Source: Blepharisma japonicum (taxonomy: Eukaryota > Ciliophora > Heterotrichea > Heterotrichida > Blepharismidae). Taken from it: a stretch of DNA of 64,000 bases. Each line of letters opens with the position of its first letter. Position 1 is the stretch's first letter. Positions 1 through 9,905 of this stretch are shown piece by piece. The notes under the pieces were generated by a model. That model did not search any database. It was not told where the DNA came from and saw only the letters and a program-made list of their open reading frames with translations. The stretch spans positions 186,001 through 250,000 of the forward strand of contig CATKHK010000062.1 of assembly GCA_949751835.1 (NCBI GenBank), read 5' to 3'. The translations under genes and the position numbers were made by a program.

Positions 1-130
1 TAGCGACAGTTCGATTATCTGGGTCAAAAGTCACACAAACTGACTCTTCTATAAGTTTTTCTTTTTCGTTGAGAGGCCTAAAACGACAAACCACTCGTAT
101 ATTACCTGAAGATTCATCAGATGGATCCAT
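1..130 (-). CDS. Kinesin motor protein, N-terminal fragment
   Basis: This is the first 43 codons of a gene that runs off the left edge of the window. Translation from the ATG at 130 gives MDPSDESSGNIRVVCRFRPL followed by NEKEK. The string NIRVVCRFRPLN is the first beta strand of the kinesin motor domain, where the ATP-binding head begins. Kinesins are microtubule motors that hydrolyse ATP to carry cargo or organise spindles and cilia. The short acidic leader and the RVVCRFRP form are most like kinesin-1 type motors, but the subfamily cannot be decided from so little. The start is well placed because the motor domain begins only about ten residues later. The P-loop, switch regions and tail lie outside the window. 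Confidence 0.85.
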   Translation of the reverse strand, partial: MDPSDESSGNIRVVCRFRPLNEKEKLIEESVCVTFDPDNRTVA

Positions 131-662
131 TTTTGAAAGAATAAGGTCAACATTAAAGATTGAGCAATGGGGATATTCTTTTTGAGTATTATGCTTATTT
201 AGATATTAGGATAGGTCAGTAATGTAATGTTAAGACTTTTAAAAGAAGATAAAACTGGAAAATATACTAACTATAATAAGCATTATAAAGAAGGAGAAAT
301 TATGAGCGATAAGGAAATTGATTGCTTTTTCCTATATAGAGAGCATCGAAGTTATAAATAAATCATATACTAATTGAAGATCAAAATTTAAAATAAGCTT
401 TATTTGCTGAAAAAGTTAGAAGAAATATGAAATTTCACAAGAATTATTGAGATCCATGTATTGGACAATTTAGAGCTAGTAATTTTAAAAATATCTCAAT
501 AGTAAAATCAAAGTTTTTGAATTAGAGAATATTTTTCCAAAGAATCTTTTATAAATGATATAAAATTTTGAAATTCAAATATTTAGGGTCATTTTTTTCA
601 ATAACCTCTAATATTCGAATTATTCCATATCCTTCAATAAAATCATTTTTTAATCGAAACTT
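131..662. other. Intergenic stretch with weak, broken coding-like frames
   Basis: This lies between the divergent kinesin and coiled-coil gene starts. A 44-codon frame begins with ATG at 227 and ends at TAA 359-361. A second frame further along (about 363-522) reads like protein, with ALFAEKVRRNMKFHKNYW, but has TAA within it and no ATG at its head. I could not join the two with a 15-16 nt intron. It may be a small unrecognised gene, a decayed host gene, or chance. The part next to 662 is probably the promoter of the downstream gene. Confidence 0.3.
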
Positions 663-1853
663 ATGTCAAAGAGAGTTGATTTTTCTTCCAAGTCTTATTT
701 TAACTCGTCAGATTCAGATAAAATTATCAGTAGAGAAGATTCCATCGATCAATTACCAAATTTTGAGGAAAAAAATTACACACCCAAAAGCACAACAATT
801 AAAACAGAATTCCTTCAAAAATTTAGAGGTGACATGAAAGAAGCTTCTCGAACTATCAAAAAGCTGCGTACAGAAAATACAAAGCTTAAAGAAGCTCTTT
901 CAGAATCAGTTGAAAAATGCAATGACCTTTATCAGCAATCAATGAAATATCACAAAGCATTTTCACAAGAACTCGAAAGGAACAAAAAGCTTGAAGAGTC
1001 TGCAGTTGAATATAATTATTCAAAGCAGCAGTTTAAAGAGCTTGAAATAATAATAAGCGAAAAAGATAGAAAAATAGGAGATTTACAAAAAAAGAATGAG
1101 GAGCTAGTTAGGAATATGGAAAAGCTGAATCTCGAAAATGATAAGTTTTTCAGTGAACTTATAAATGCAAATAAATCATTAGAAGGAGAGCTGTATTTAG
1201 CTAACCCAGCATTGCATGATGCAAAAAGCTGGCAGGAAATTTTAATCCAATTTGAGACTTTAATTTCAGAAATTAATGACCAAAACGAGTTTTGCAGCAT
1301 TTTAAAAAAAAATCTAGGGCCTTTTGGGCTGTTTAAAGAGCTTATTAAAGCTCAAAAAAGCAATGAAATAATTACCAAACTTATAAAATTTATAAGAGAA
1401 GCTAATAAAGCTGGGGAAAATAACTCAAATTCTCTATATTCCCCAATTTTCACAAATTCTATGCATAAATCAAGAGCTTCTCTCTGCTTAAATATTCATA
1501 ATTGTAATGAATCCTCATATCGCTTAGCATCAGAAGAGTCAGGACTAAATTCAAAAAATCAAAGAAACGCCAGCACCAGCATAATAGGAGAAGAGTCCTC
1601 GCTCCAGCTCAGTAGATTTGCCAGGCTAAATCAAGAGATCTCCGATCTCGTCACAAACAACACTTCTCATGTATCATTTCTCAAATCCAAAGGACAAGAC
1701 AAAGCCTTGTCATTCACAAAATCACTCAGTTCAAGCACTCTGCCTATAAAAGAAACCTCTCACCGAATTGCTTCCCAAGCTTCCTTAGTAAACCACAAAT
1801 CCAACCTCTCAAATCATGAGAGAAAAAGCCATATCCAGACTAAATTTAAATAA
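663..1853 (+). CDS. Coiled-coil protein of unknown function
   Basis: The product is 396 residues, ending at TAA. Residues 1-45 are polar and serine-rich. About residues 50-170 form a long charged coiled coil rich in Lys, Glu and Leu, with heptad-like stretches such as KKLRTENTKLKEALSE and KDRKIGDLQKKNEELV. A mixed region follows with LGPFGLFKELIKAQ. The last 170 residues are low in structure and full of Ser and Asn. No enzyme motif or membrane segment is visible. The ATG at 663 is the first in frame after a run of stops. The gene is convergent with the SAXO-like gene, with only 25 bp between the two stop codons. A structural or cytoskeletal role is plausible but not shown. Confidence 0.75.
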   Translation: MSKRVDFSSKSYFNSSDSDKIISREDSIDQLPNFEEKNYTPKSTTIKTEFLQKFRGDMKEASRTIKKLRTENTKLKEALSESVEKCNDLYQQSMKYHKAFSQELERNKKLEESAVEYNYSKQQFKELEIIISEKDRKIGDLQKKNEELVRNMEKLNLENDKFFSELINANKSLEGELYLANPALHDAKSWQEILIQFETLISEINDQNEFCSILKKNLGPFGLFKELIKAQKSNEIITKLIKFIREANKAGENNSNSLYSPIFTNSMHKSRASLCLNIHNCNESSYRLASEESGLNSKNQRNASTSIIGEESSLQLSRFARLNQEISDLVTNNTSHVSFLKSKGQDKALSFTKSLSSSTLPIKETSHRIASQASLVNHKSNLSNHERKSHIQTKFK

Positions 1854-1878
1854 TTATAAAAATCGTTCCATAATTAGA

Positions 1879-2748
1879 TTATGTCTTGCCAATCCTGTTC
1901 CCAGTTCTTGACATCAAGGAAAACTTCATTAGCCTCGGATCTTTATACTCAGGCTTCACATTCTTGAAAAATGACCCTGAGGTAGTCCTGAAATGGGTGG
2001 ACACTGCTTTTACTTGAGTCGGATCTTCTGCTTTTACAATGATTTTTGAATTCAGTGGGGAGCATGAGTAAAATCTCATGTGATCTCCATATGTAGTGTT
2101 TGGATTTAATTTATCTTTTGGTGCAATTGAAATTGTTGAGTTGAATGCTTGAGAAACTGTATAGTCAGTTCTGTAAATGTCAGCTTCATCTCTTGATACT
2201 GGCCGATAGTATTCGCTGTATGAAGTCCTCCCTCTAAAAGGGATCTCGCACGACCTTACTGGAGGATGGAACCGCTTTTCGTAAACTGGAACTTGAGTTC
2301 CCCAGTTAGGAAATTCGCTTGCATAGGCTGTCCTGCAGGAAAAGTTTGCTTTAACTGGAGATACAGGAGACTCTTCAGCTTGCTTCGGAGTGACAGTAAA
2401 CGGCTTAAAGTCATGCTGGTTTGTCGTTTGAAAGTCCATTTTTAGCTTGTTAGGGCGAAATCTTTTAGGCTCATGCTTTATTGGTGAATCAAAGCCTAAA
2501 TGTTGATAATCATGGCTGTATTTGGTTTTAAAGGTCGATCTAAGAAAAAGATCTTGCTTGTTGCCTGGACAAACATGCTGTCCGCATTCACAATATTTGC
2601 AAAGACAAAGACCTACTTTGTGGTCGTTTTCTGAAACTATCCCAATTGATGGGTCTGATAATGGACAGTTCTTCATGTCAGGCATCATTTCTGCTTGTGG
2701 AGAGGAAAACGATCGCCTTTTATTCGGATTTGCTGTACTTGGAGGCAT
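1879..2748 (-). CDS. SAXO-like stabiliser of axonemal microtubules
   Basis: The product is 289 residues. Around residues 46-62 it carries LCLCKYCECGQHVCPG, which matches the cysteine-rich N-terminal motif of the SAXO/FAM154 family (CICELCxCGRHHCP). Downstream are spaced modules of the Mn-repeat type, for example FHPPVRSCEIPFRGRTSYSE and FKPFTVTPKQ, with the family's alternation of Pro, Phe, aromatic and Thr/Ser residues. SAXO proteins bind axonemal, basal-body and cytoplasmic microtubules and protect them from cold or drug depolymerisation, some as inner-lumen proteins. The protein is shorter than human SAXO1, with fewer repeats. The start is the only ATG ahead of the Cys motif. The family call rests on the Cys motif plus the repeat style. 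Confidence 0.75.
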   Translation of the reverse strand: MPPSTANPNKRRSFSSPQAEMMPDMKNCPLSDPSIGIVSENDHKVGLCLCKYCECGQHVCPGNKQDLFLRSTFKTKYSHDYQHLGFDSPIKHEPKRFRPNKLKMDFQTTNQHDFKPFTVTPKQAEESPVSPVKANFSCRTAYASEFPNWGTQVPVYEKRFHPPVRSCEIPFRGRTSYSEYYRPVSRDEADIYRTDYTVSQAFNSTISIAPKDKLNPNTTYGDHMRFYSCSPLNSKIIVKAEDPTQVKAVSTHFRTTSGSFFKNVKPEYKDPRLMKFSLMSRTGNRIGKT

Positions 2749-2818
2749 TTTATATAATAATTATAAGGCAGTTATTAATAAAACACTACAGAGAATTATT
2801 CTTTAACTTTTAAAGTTT

Positions 2819-4051
2819 TTATTTAAGCCATTGCATGATAGCTACTGCCTGGTCCATTGAAGTACTTACAAAACCACTTACACGTTGCGAGTTGTTTATA
2901 TATGATGAGAGCGATGTGACACGTTGCTTAAATAAATGGACTGGAGAAACATATTTCGCTTCTGTACCTTGAAGAGCAAAGATGTGGATTTTCCCGTTTG
3001 CGTCTCCTAATAATAAATGTAGATCGTTTCTTAAGTTTGACATAATAAGCAAGGATGATATTTCTGAACGTGCTTTTCCTGTATTTGCTAATTCCCAGCC
3101 GGAAAAGTTGTTTTCAGAATCCCAACAGAGAACTCTTCCGTCTTGTCCGCCGCTTAAAACATAACGATCAAAAGTAATTAGACAATTTGAGGGGCCATTG
3201 TGGAATGGCTCGAGAGTTCCGAGATATGAAGCACTATTTTGTTTAAAATCATATGTTCAGCCAATTATATAGCCTAAGTTAGTTGCTGCTAATAATGTTT
3301 CTCCTATGATTTTTACTGACGTGATAAAGTTCTGGTTGATTATAGATGGATCTGGTCTTATTAAGGTTCCAAAATTATATTGCGTTCCATTATAATACCA
3401 AACTCCTATAGAACAATCTAAAGAGCCTGTGAAAATTAGCCCGTTCGACTCTGTAATATCTGTAATTCCTCCTGCATGCCCTTGAGGAAATAATTCTGGA
3501 TTCCCAGTTTGTGTATTGATTCCTCCCAGCAATTGTGACCCGTCTTGGTTGACTCCTCCAAACAATAAATAATTAAAATTCTGCGGCATGTTATTGATGA
3601 CAATATTAGCTGTGTAATAGAGTTTTTGGATTTGCCCATTCACTGGAAACTCCAAAACTTGGCTACCACTGTAGACGTTTATGATTTTGATTGAACCATT
3701 CACTAAAGCCACAGCAATCTGCTCCTCATTAATGACTAAAGCTGAAGTAATAGGAGCGTTCACTGCAAAGCGCTGAAGTCCTGTTATGCTGTCATTATAT
3801 GAGTACTTATGAACAAATCCACAGTTTGGCTTGTTGCATGTTCCTTGCTGGAAAAATTTGCATAACTTTTGGTTTCCCTGGGGCTTATTTCTGCTGTCAT
3901 GTCTTGGCCGATAATCAGAATGTCCTCTTCCTCTGCCTGAACCTTGGTCTCCGCCTCGTCCTCTGCCAAATCCTCCTCTTTGATTCCTAAACCCTCCTCT
4001 ACCACCAGGAGTGTAGTTATTGTAGTTACCTTGATTTGGGAAAGGGTTCAT
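2819..4051 (-). CDS. RGG-CCCH zinc finger WD40 protein (ZFWD-like)
   Basis: The product is 410 residues, read through a TGA tryptophan codon at 3257-3259. The N-terminal 60 residues are rich in Arg, Gly and Gln (GRGGFRNQRGGFGRGRGG), typical of RNA-binding RGG regions. Next comes a CCCH finger, CKFFQQGTCNKPNCGFVH, spaced C-x7-C-x4-C-x3-H. The remaining 320 residues form WD40-type repeats, with GLIFTGSLDCSIGVWYYN and YVLSGGQDGRVLCWD as clear blades. This order (RGG, one CCCH finger, WD40 propeller) is that of the plant ZFWD family, which is thought to bind RNA. The function in ciliates is unknown. The gene is on the same strand as its upstream neighbour, 106 bp away. Confidence 0.8.
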
Positions 4052-4157
4052 TTTATTATTAACTTAGACATTAAAAACACATTTTATTACTCAAAATTTA
4101 TAAAAATCAGATTTTTATATGATTTTTTTGGTTTTTGTAGTGAAAAAAATTCATTGA

Positions 4158-5252
4158 TTAGTGCTGTTTTCGGCATAGCTCAAGCTCTTTTCTCAAAGAT
4201 TTTTGGAGCTCGGGTTCTGGCTTAGGTTGTTGGCTTAATACTTCAATTTGTTTTTCCAAAGCTTCAATTAGTAAACTCTGAAGCTCTTTTTTAGATTTCT
4301 TAAAATAAAAATCAAAACATGGGCAAGTTTCTGCGGGCCTTAAATCATGGATTTTCCCTAAATGAGTCATATATAGTCCTGGGTAGCCTGGGACTTCTTT
4401 CACCTTTTCTAAGCCATCAATTTCGATAGGCTCGATACTCCAATTTTCTTTGCTGACAAGCCTCAAATTCTTTTGCCTTAGTCCTGGATTATAATTATAA
4501 TTTGCTGGCGGCCAATCTTCAGTGATGTACCACCATCTTACTAATATTTTTGTCACAATTTCAGCCTTTTCTCTATCTTCTCTTGACGAATATTCTTTAA
4601 ACTGTATATATTTTTTAGAATTATCAATGGCTTTTGGCTTCTTTTTCTTCTCAACTATTTCTTCATATTTTTCCTTTATTTTCTTTTCCTTTTTCTCATG
4701 TTTTTTGTCATGCTTTTTTGACTTTTTTTCTCTATCTGATTTTTCTGTTTTAGGGACTCCAGGGATTAGCCCTCGCGCCCTTTTCTCTTCTAATGCTTGT
4801 TTACCGACCAAGATTTTTTTGGGTTCTTCGTTTTCGTTGCGATCTTCATTTTCAGAGGCAGATCTGATTGATTCTGATACACTGCTGGTCTCTGAAGCAC
4901 TTTCTTCACTATCACTTGAAGGTTTGCGCTTATGGGCTTTGCGTGCCTGACCTTCTTCATCAGTTGAATGTGCAGACTCTGAGGAACTAACTGGAGGTCC
5001 ATATTTGTCATATTCTACTTTGTCAGTGATTCAATCTTCTAGGGAGGAATCGTCTTCATATAATGGTTTTGCATTCGGAGATCCCATTATCTTGCCGATG
5101 CTATCTTTAGATAAGGAAGCTCCAGATTTTTTGGGTATGAAATCTTCTTTGAACGTAGGAGATTCATCCTTTACACGTTTTAGCTTTTTTAATCTTTTAC
5201 GAGGTTTGGAATCTGCCATTGATAAGATTGTGGCAAATTTTATTATTGACAT
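4158..5252 (-). CDS. Lysine-rich protein with a conserved C-terminal module
   Basis: The product is 364 residues, read through TGA at 5031-5033. The first 240 residues are charged and disordered: basic patches (KPRKRLKKLKRVKD), an acidic serine-rich stretch, then a Lys/Glu helix (KKHDKKHEKKEKKIKEKYEE). The last 120 residues look folded and contain ILVRWWYITEDWPPANYNYN and GYPGLYMTHLGKIHDLRP, followed by ETCPCFDF. This W-rich segment looks like a conserved eukaryotic module, but I cannot name the family. The basic regions suggest a nuclear protein. The start could be 5252 or the next ATG at 5219 (MADSKPRK), which is 11 codons in. No catalytic motif is recognised. Confidence 0.75.
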
Positions 5253-5846
5253 TTTGTATGTATTTGCGGGAAATGAGTAATTTAATTTTAAAGATATAAC
5301 TGAGTAAAATTATAGCTAAATCAAAATTTAAGGCTATCTTATTATATCTGAATTTTAGTGTTGATTATTCCAAAATAATTTTACAGTTAACTTTAATTAT
5401 AAATCATAGCAATTTCAAAACAAATCTATAGAAAAATTGGGGATCTATTGTTATAGGATTTTTAATTTTAAAAAACAGAAGCTTAATCTTAAATTTCTAA
5501 ATATTCTGTTCAATATTTCCTTATGGAAAATGTAATTTTAATTATATTTTAAAGTTTCATATTTATTCTAAAAATAAGGTAGATATCACTAATATAATTT
5601 TTTATTGATTTCTATCAAAAAATAAACTTCCAAAACAAATTCGGGAGTCAATAGATATTAACGGCTTGACCTAAACAATAAAAATTTTTCATAAAATGGA
5701 CACCATTTTATAATCCCAAGGCACGACCTTTTTCCTTAATTCTTTACCATTTTATGTTCTAAGGCTATATATCAGATTATTCTTAGCTGCTAATGTAAAA
5801 GACACTTAAATTAAAATTTAATTTAGATATAGATTTAAATTATATA
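5253..5846. promoter_or_regulatory. Divergent intergenic region with a small hairpin
   Basis: These 594 bp separate two gene starts that point away from each other, so the stretch should hold both promoters. It is AT-rich and no reading frame in it looks coding. A perfect 9-bp inverted repeat with a 3-nt loop lies at 5691-5711 (see separate entry), and its right half, ACCATTTTAT, recurs at 5746-5755. I see no RNA gene. Confidence 0.5.
5691..5711. repeat. Short perfect inverted repeat (9-bp arms, 3-nt loop)
   Basis: ATAAAATGG at 5691-5699 is followed by ACA and then CCATTTTAT at 5703-5711. It lies about 140 bp upstream of the SNF2 start. It could be a binding site for a dimeric regulator or a chance feature of AT-rich DNA. 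Confidence 0.5.
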
Positions 5847-8800
5847 ATGAATTTCTCGATACCAAAGCCTCACATCAGCCCTTTATCTCCCAACCTGAAC
5901 TTCACTCCAGAGCAGATCCATCAGCTTCACCAGCAAATTCAAGCATTCAAGACCCTAAACAACAGTCAAACCTTATCCTCTAGCCAAATCACCCACATAA
6001 AAAGACTCAGCTCAGAAGAGTGAGAAAAATTCAATTTTGCCCACTCAAGGCTGCTGACTCAATCCAAAGCTCGCCAAGTCCAAGAAACCTATGATACATC
6101 CAACCGCCAAGTTCCAGGTAAAATTGAGCCTAAAACAGTTTCGTTTTACTATGAACTTCGCCTAAAAGAGCTTGATCGTCTTTTACTGGGAGAGATGGAT
6201 CCTGAAATGCGAGATGAGATCATGAAAGAAAAATACATGATCAAGCTGAGGGACCTTCAGAATAAGCTCAGGAAAAAAGTCCTTGAAGAATGGCACATGA
6301 GAGGGGAAACCCAAAAAGATCAGAGCCATAAAGCATTGGAGCTAAGTCTTCTAGATAGAGATTTCTATATGAGAGTTGGGCAGAGACCTGATATCCGAGC
6401 TAAACAAGAAGCAAAAATCATCAGCAGATATGAGCAATCTATGCGAAATGGCCTTGAGCACAAGAAAAAAACCCGCGAAAGAGAGTTTTTGTGTGAGCTT
6501 ATGAATCATCATCGCGAGTTTTTTGAGTTCCATAAAAAGAAACACTCTATTTATAGGAAAAATATTTATGGAAGCAAAAGCCAGTTAGATTTAGCTGACA
6601 GAAAAGAAATGGCTGAACAAGAAAAAGCAGATCGGGAAAGACTTAGGATTTTGAGAGAAAATGATATGTCGACGTATATTGATATGCTTGCGACAGCTAA
6701 GAATGAAAGACTGCTGAAAATTCTTGAGCAGACTGATGGGTTCTTGAGAAAATTAGGTGCAAAAGTGCTAGTACAAAAAGGAGAGACAAAAGAAGATGAT
6801 TTGATCCCTGAGGAGCAGCAAACTGAAAGCATCACAGATAAGCTTAAAAAGTCGTCCAGCATGTATTATGAAATTACACATACTATTAATGAAGAAATCA
6901 AAGAACAGCCTAAAGGAATTGAAGGGGGACAGCTGAAGTCTTACCAGCTTATAGGCTTGCAATGGCTGATATCTCTTTATAACAACAAGTTGCATGGAAT
7001 TTTAGCAGATGAAATGGGGCTGGGGAAAACTATACAAACAATTTCGCTTTTCCAGTATTTGATTGATAGTAAAAACAACCATGGTCCATTTTTAGTCGTA
7101 ACACCTTTGTCGACTGTTTCAAACTGGGTGTTAGAGTTCAAAAGATGGACACCAAAAATCAAAGTCGTGATATACAAAGGACCACCAGCTCATAGAAAAC
7201 AAATTATTAACACTGCATTAACTTCACGCAAGTTCAACGTATTATTAACTACATATGAGTATATAATTAAAGACAAGCAGCAGCTCAGCAAAGTCCACTG
7301 GTCTTATATTGTAGTCGATGAAGGCCACAGAATGAAAAATGCCAAATCAAAATTTGCACAGATTTTAGGTCTCCAATACCAGTCTGACCATAGACTCTTA
7401 CTGACTGGAACTCCTCTTCAAAACAACTTAGCTGAGCTCTGGGCTTTGCTTAACTTTTTGCTTCCCAGCATTTTTAATTCATTGGATGATTTTGAAAAAT
7501 TCTTTAACCAGCCTTTTTCGAAAATTCCTGGTGAAAGAAGTCTTGAGTTAAATGAAGAAGAAAGCTTGTTGGTCATTAACCGTCTTCATCAAGTCCTCAG
7601 ACCCTTTTTGCTTCGAAGAGTCAAAAAAGAAGTCGAAGCTGAGCTGCCTGACAAAGTTGAATTCGTGCTCAAAGTAGAGCTCAGTTCCTGGCAGAAAAGA
7701 CTTTACAAAGATATTCAGGACAAAGAGTTCATTAGCAGAGAAAGCAGTTCATGGAAATGCAAAACCCTTAACAACTCTGTGATGCAGCTTAGAAAAGTCT
7801 GCAACCATCCTTACTTGTTTTTGAACCCTGACCAGATAAATGTCATAGATGATGAAATTTGGCGATGCTCAGGGAAATTTGAACTTCTGGACAGAATGCT
7901 GCCGAAATTTATAGCAGCTGGACACAAAATTCTGATTTTCACACAAATGACTCAATTAATGGATATTATGGCTCTTTATTTCGATTACAGAGGATTTCGA
8001 TATCTCCGCTTAGATGGGTCTACTAAAGTAGAGGACCGTGATGCACGAATGTCCATGTTTAATGCTCCTAATTCAGAATACCGCATTTTCTTGCTGTCAA
8101 CAAGAGCTGGCGGTTTAGGTCTAAACTTGCAGACAGCTGACACAGTAATTATATATGACTCTGACTGAAATCCTATGATGGATTTACAAGCTCAAGACCG
8201 AGCTCACAGGATTGGCCAAAAGCAAGTAGTGAGGGTCTATAGACTAGTAACAAACACAAAAATTGAAGAAACTATCCTCACTAAGGCAGCTTATAAAAAA
8301 GACGTTGACGCCAAAGTTATCCAAGCTGGGCTTTTTAACACCAAAGCAACTGATAAAGAAAGAAACGAAAGGCTAAGAAACTTATTAAGAAGCGAAGAAA
8401 GCGATGAAAGTAACGACGAAGACGAATTCCTCGACGACGCCACTTTAAATAAAAATATTGCAAGAAATGAAGACGAGCTGAATATATTCGAACAGATGGA
8501 CTATGAAAGACGGCAAAAAGAGCCTTATAAAGTCAGACTTATACAAGATGAAAAACTACCTGAATGGCTAACTATTCAGGAAACGTATAGAAAAGATATT
8601 TTTGAATATGGTAGAGGAATGAGGCAGAGGAAAAATATTGTATATACTGACTTTGGAGATTATGATATACCACGAGAAGGTAGAAAAAGAAATGGGTCAC
8701 CACTAGAGGATAGTGGAAGCAAAAGGTCGAAGTATTCGGAGTCTGAAGAAGTATCTGAAGTAGGGTCTGAAGTTTCTGAAGGAGCAAGCTCAGGGATGAA

Positions 8801-8948
8801 AATTACAATATCCAATGGAAAATTGATGAACGAGACTGAATCAGATCTGAGTGGCATTGAAGAAGGACTAATAGAAGAAGATGAAATATATGAACCAATG
8901 GATAATGATAGCAATATGGACAATGATACGAATCAAGCAATGGCTTAA
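5847..8948 (+). CDS. SNF2-family chromatin remodelling ATPase (Brahma/STH1-type)
   Basis: The product is 1033 residues, read through TGA Trp codons near 6019 and at 8166-8168. The second sits in VIIYDSD-W-NP ahead of DLQAQDRAHRIGQ, where the family always has Trp. Domains in order: a QLQ motif near residues 20-50 (FTPEQIHQLHQQIQAF); an HSA helix near 195-245, which binds actin-related proteins; the ATPase with DEMGLGKT near residue 388 and DEGH near 491; the helicase C lobe with LLSTRAGGLGLNLQ; and a SnAC region near 910-940 (YGRGMRQRKN). QLQ, HSA and SnAC together mark the catalytic subunit of SWI/SNF or RSC complexes. The tail is acidic and ends without a recognisable bromodomain, unlike yeast and animal members. 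The ATG at 5847 is needed to include QLQ. Confidence 0.93.
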
Positions 8949-9034
8949 TACATAATAATAGTCTTTACTTGAGGTTAAAATTGCATATATTTAAATGATA
9001 AATTCATCAAATATTTTTTTGGCTTATGTGTACT

Positions 9035-9892
9035 TTAAATTAAAATAGCGGATGGATTCCAAGAGACGTAAAAATTTTGATTCAATGAGTCAATCCTTGT
9101 CATATCTTCTGTGCTTAAGCTGAAAAAATCCAAGTTTATATTTTCTTTCATTCTAGATAGATTCACGCTTTTTGGGATTATTACAAAGTCTTTTTGTGCA
9201 GCCCATTTCAGTACTACTTGGGCAACTGTAGCCTTTTTGTCTTCCGCAATGCTTTTTAGGATTTCATTATTGAGTAATGATTCATTTCCTTTAGCTAAAG
9301 GTGATGACGCTACTATTTGTATGCTATTTTCTCTACAAAATTCGATTAATCCTCGATTTTGACAATAAGGGTGATGCTCAATTTGGTTTACATCAGGCTT
9401 TACTTTTGCTCCTTCAAATAATTTTTCTAAATGGTTTACCAAAAAATTGCTTACACCAATGCTTTTCACTTTCCCTTCTTCTAGCAAAACTTCTAATGCC
9501 TTTCAGCTTTCTAACCTTAACTTAGGTATTCTAGGATCATCAGGCCTAAATCCATCAACCCCTGGCCAATGAAGAAGCACCATATCAAAATATTTGCAAT
9601 GCATTGCTTCCAAAGACTTCATAACTTTCACATAAGTAAATTGAAATCCTTTGCTGGAAGGCACAATTTTGGTAGAAATAAAAACTTTTTCCCTTGGGAT
9701 TTGATTCACAGCGATTTTTAGGACATTTTCGTTCTTATAGGCAAGTGCTGTATCTACATACCGGTATCCCATTTTAAGTGCGCTTAAAACAGCAGTTGTA
9801 CACTCAGTGCCTTTCATGTCAAAAGTCCCTATTCCTATCTGTGGAATCTGCACTCCTGAAGCAAGTTTGATAGTTTTATTAAAAATAGCCAT
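9035..9892 (-). CDS. Aldo-keto reductase
   Basis: The product is 285 residues, read through TGA at 9503-9505. It is an NADPH-dependent oxidoreductase of the TIM-barrel aldo-keto reductase superfamily. The catalytic residues are visible: Asp and Tyr in GYRYVDTALAYKNE, Lys in VFISTKIVPS and His in DMVLLHWPGV. Also present are GVSNF after the fourth strand, a QIEHHPYCQ strand and the cofactor loop VIIPKSVNLSRMKENI. The pattern is closest to the class with 2,5-diketogluconate reductases and prostaglandin F synthase-like enzymes; the substrate cannot be told. The start MAIFNKTIKLASGVQIPQIG matches the family's usual N-terminus. It begins only 13 bp after the stop of the FHA gene on the same strand. 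Confidence 0.9.
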
Positions 9893-9905
9893 ATTATTAA
9901 AGAAA

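Noticed and set aside
6195-8168. SNF2 gene ending at TGA 8166-8168, with a second separate gene after it
   Set aside because: The helicase motif continues through TGA in the same frame with Trp expected there; it is one gene from 5847 to 8948.
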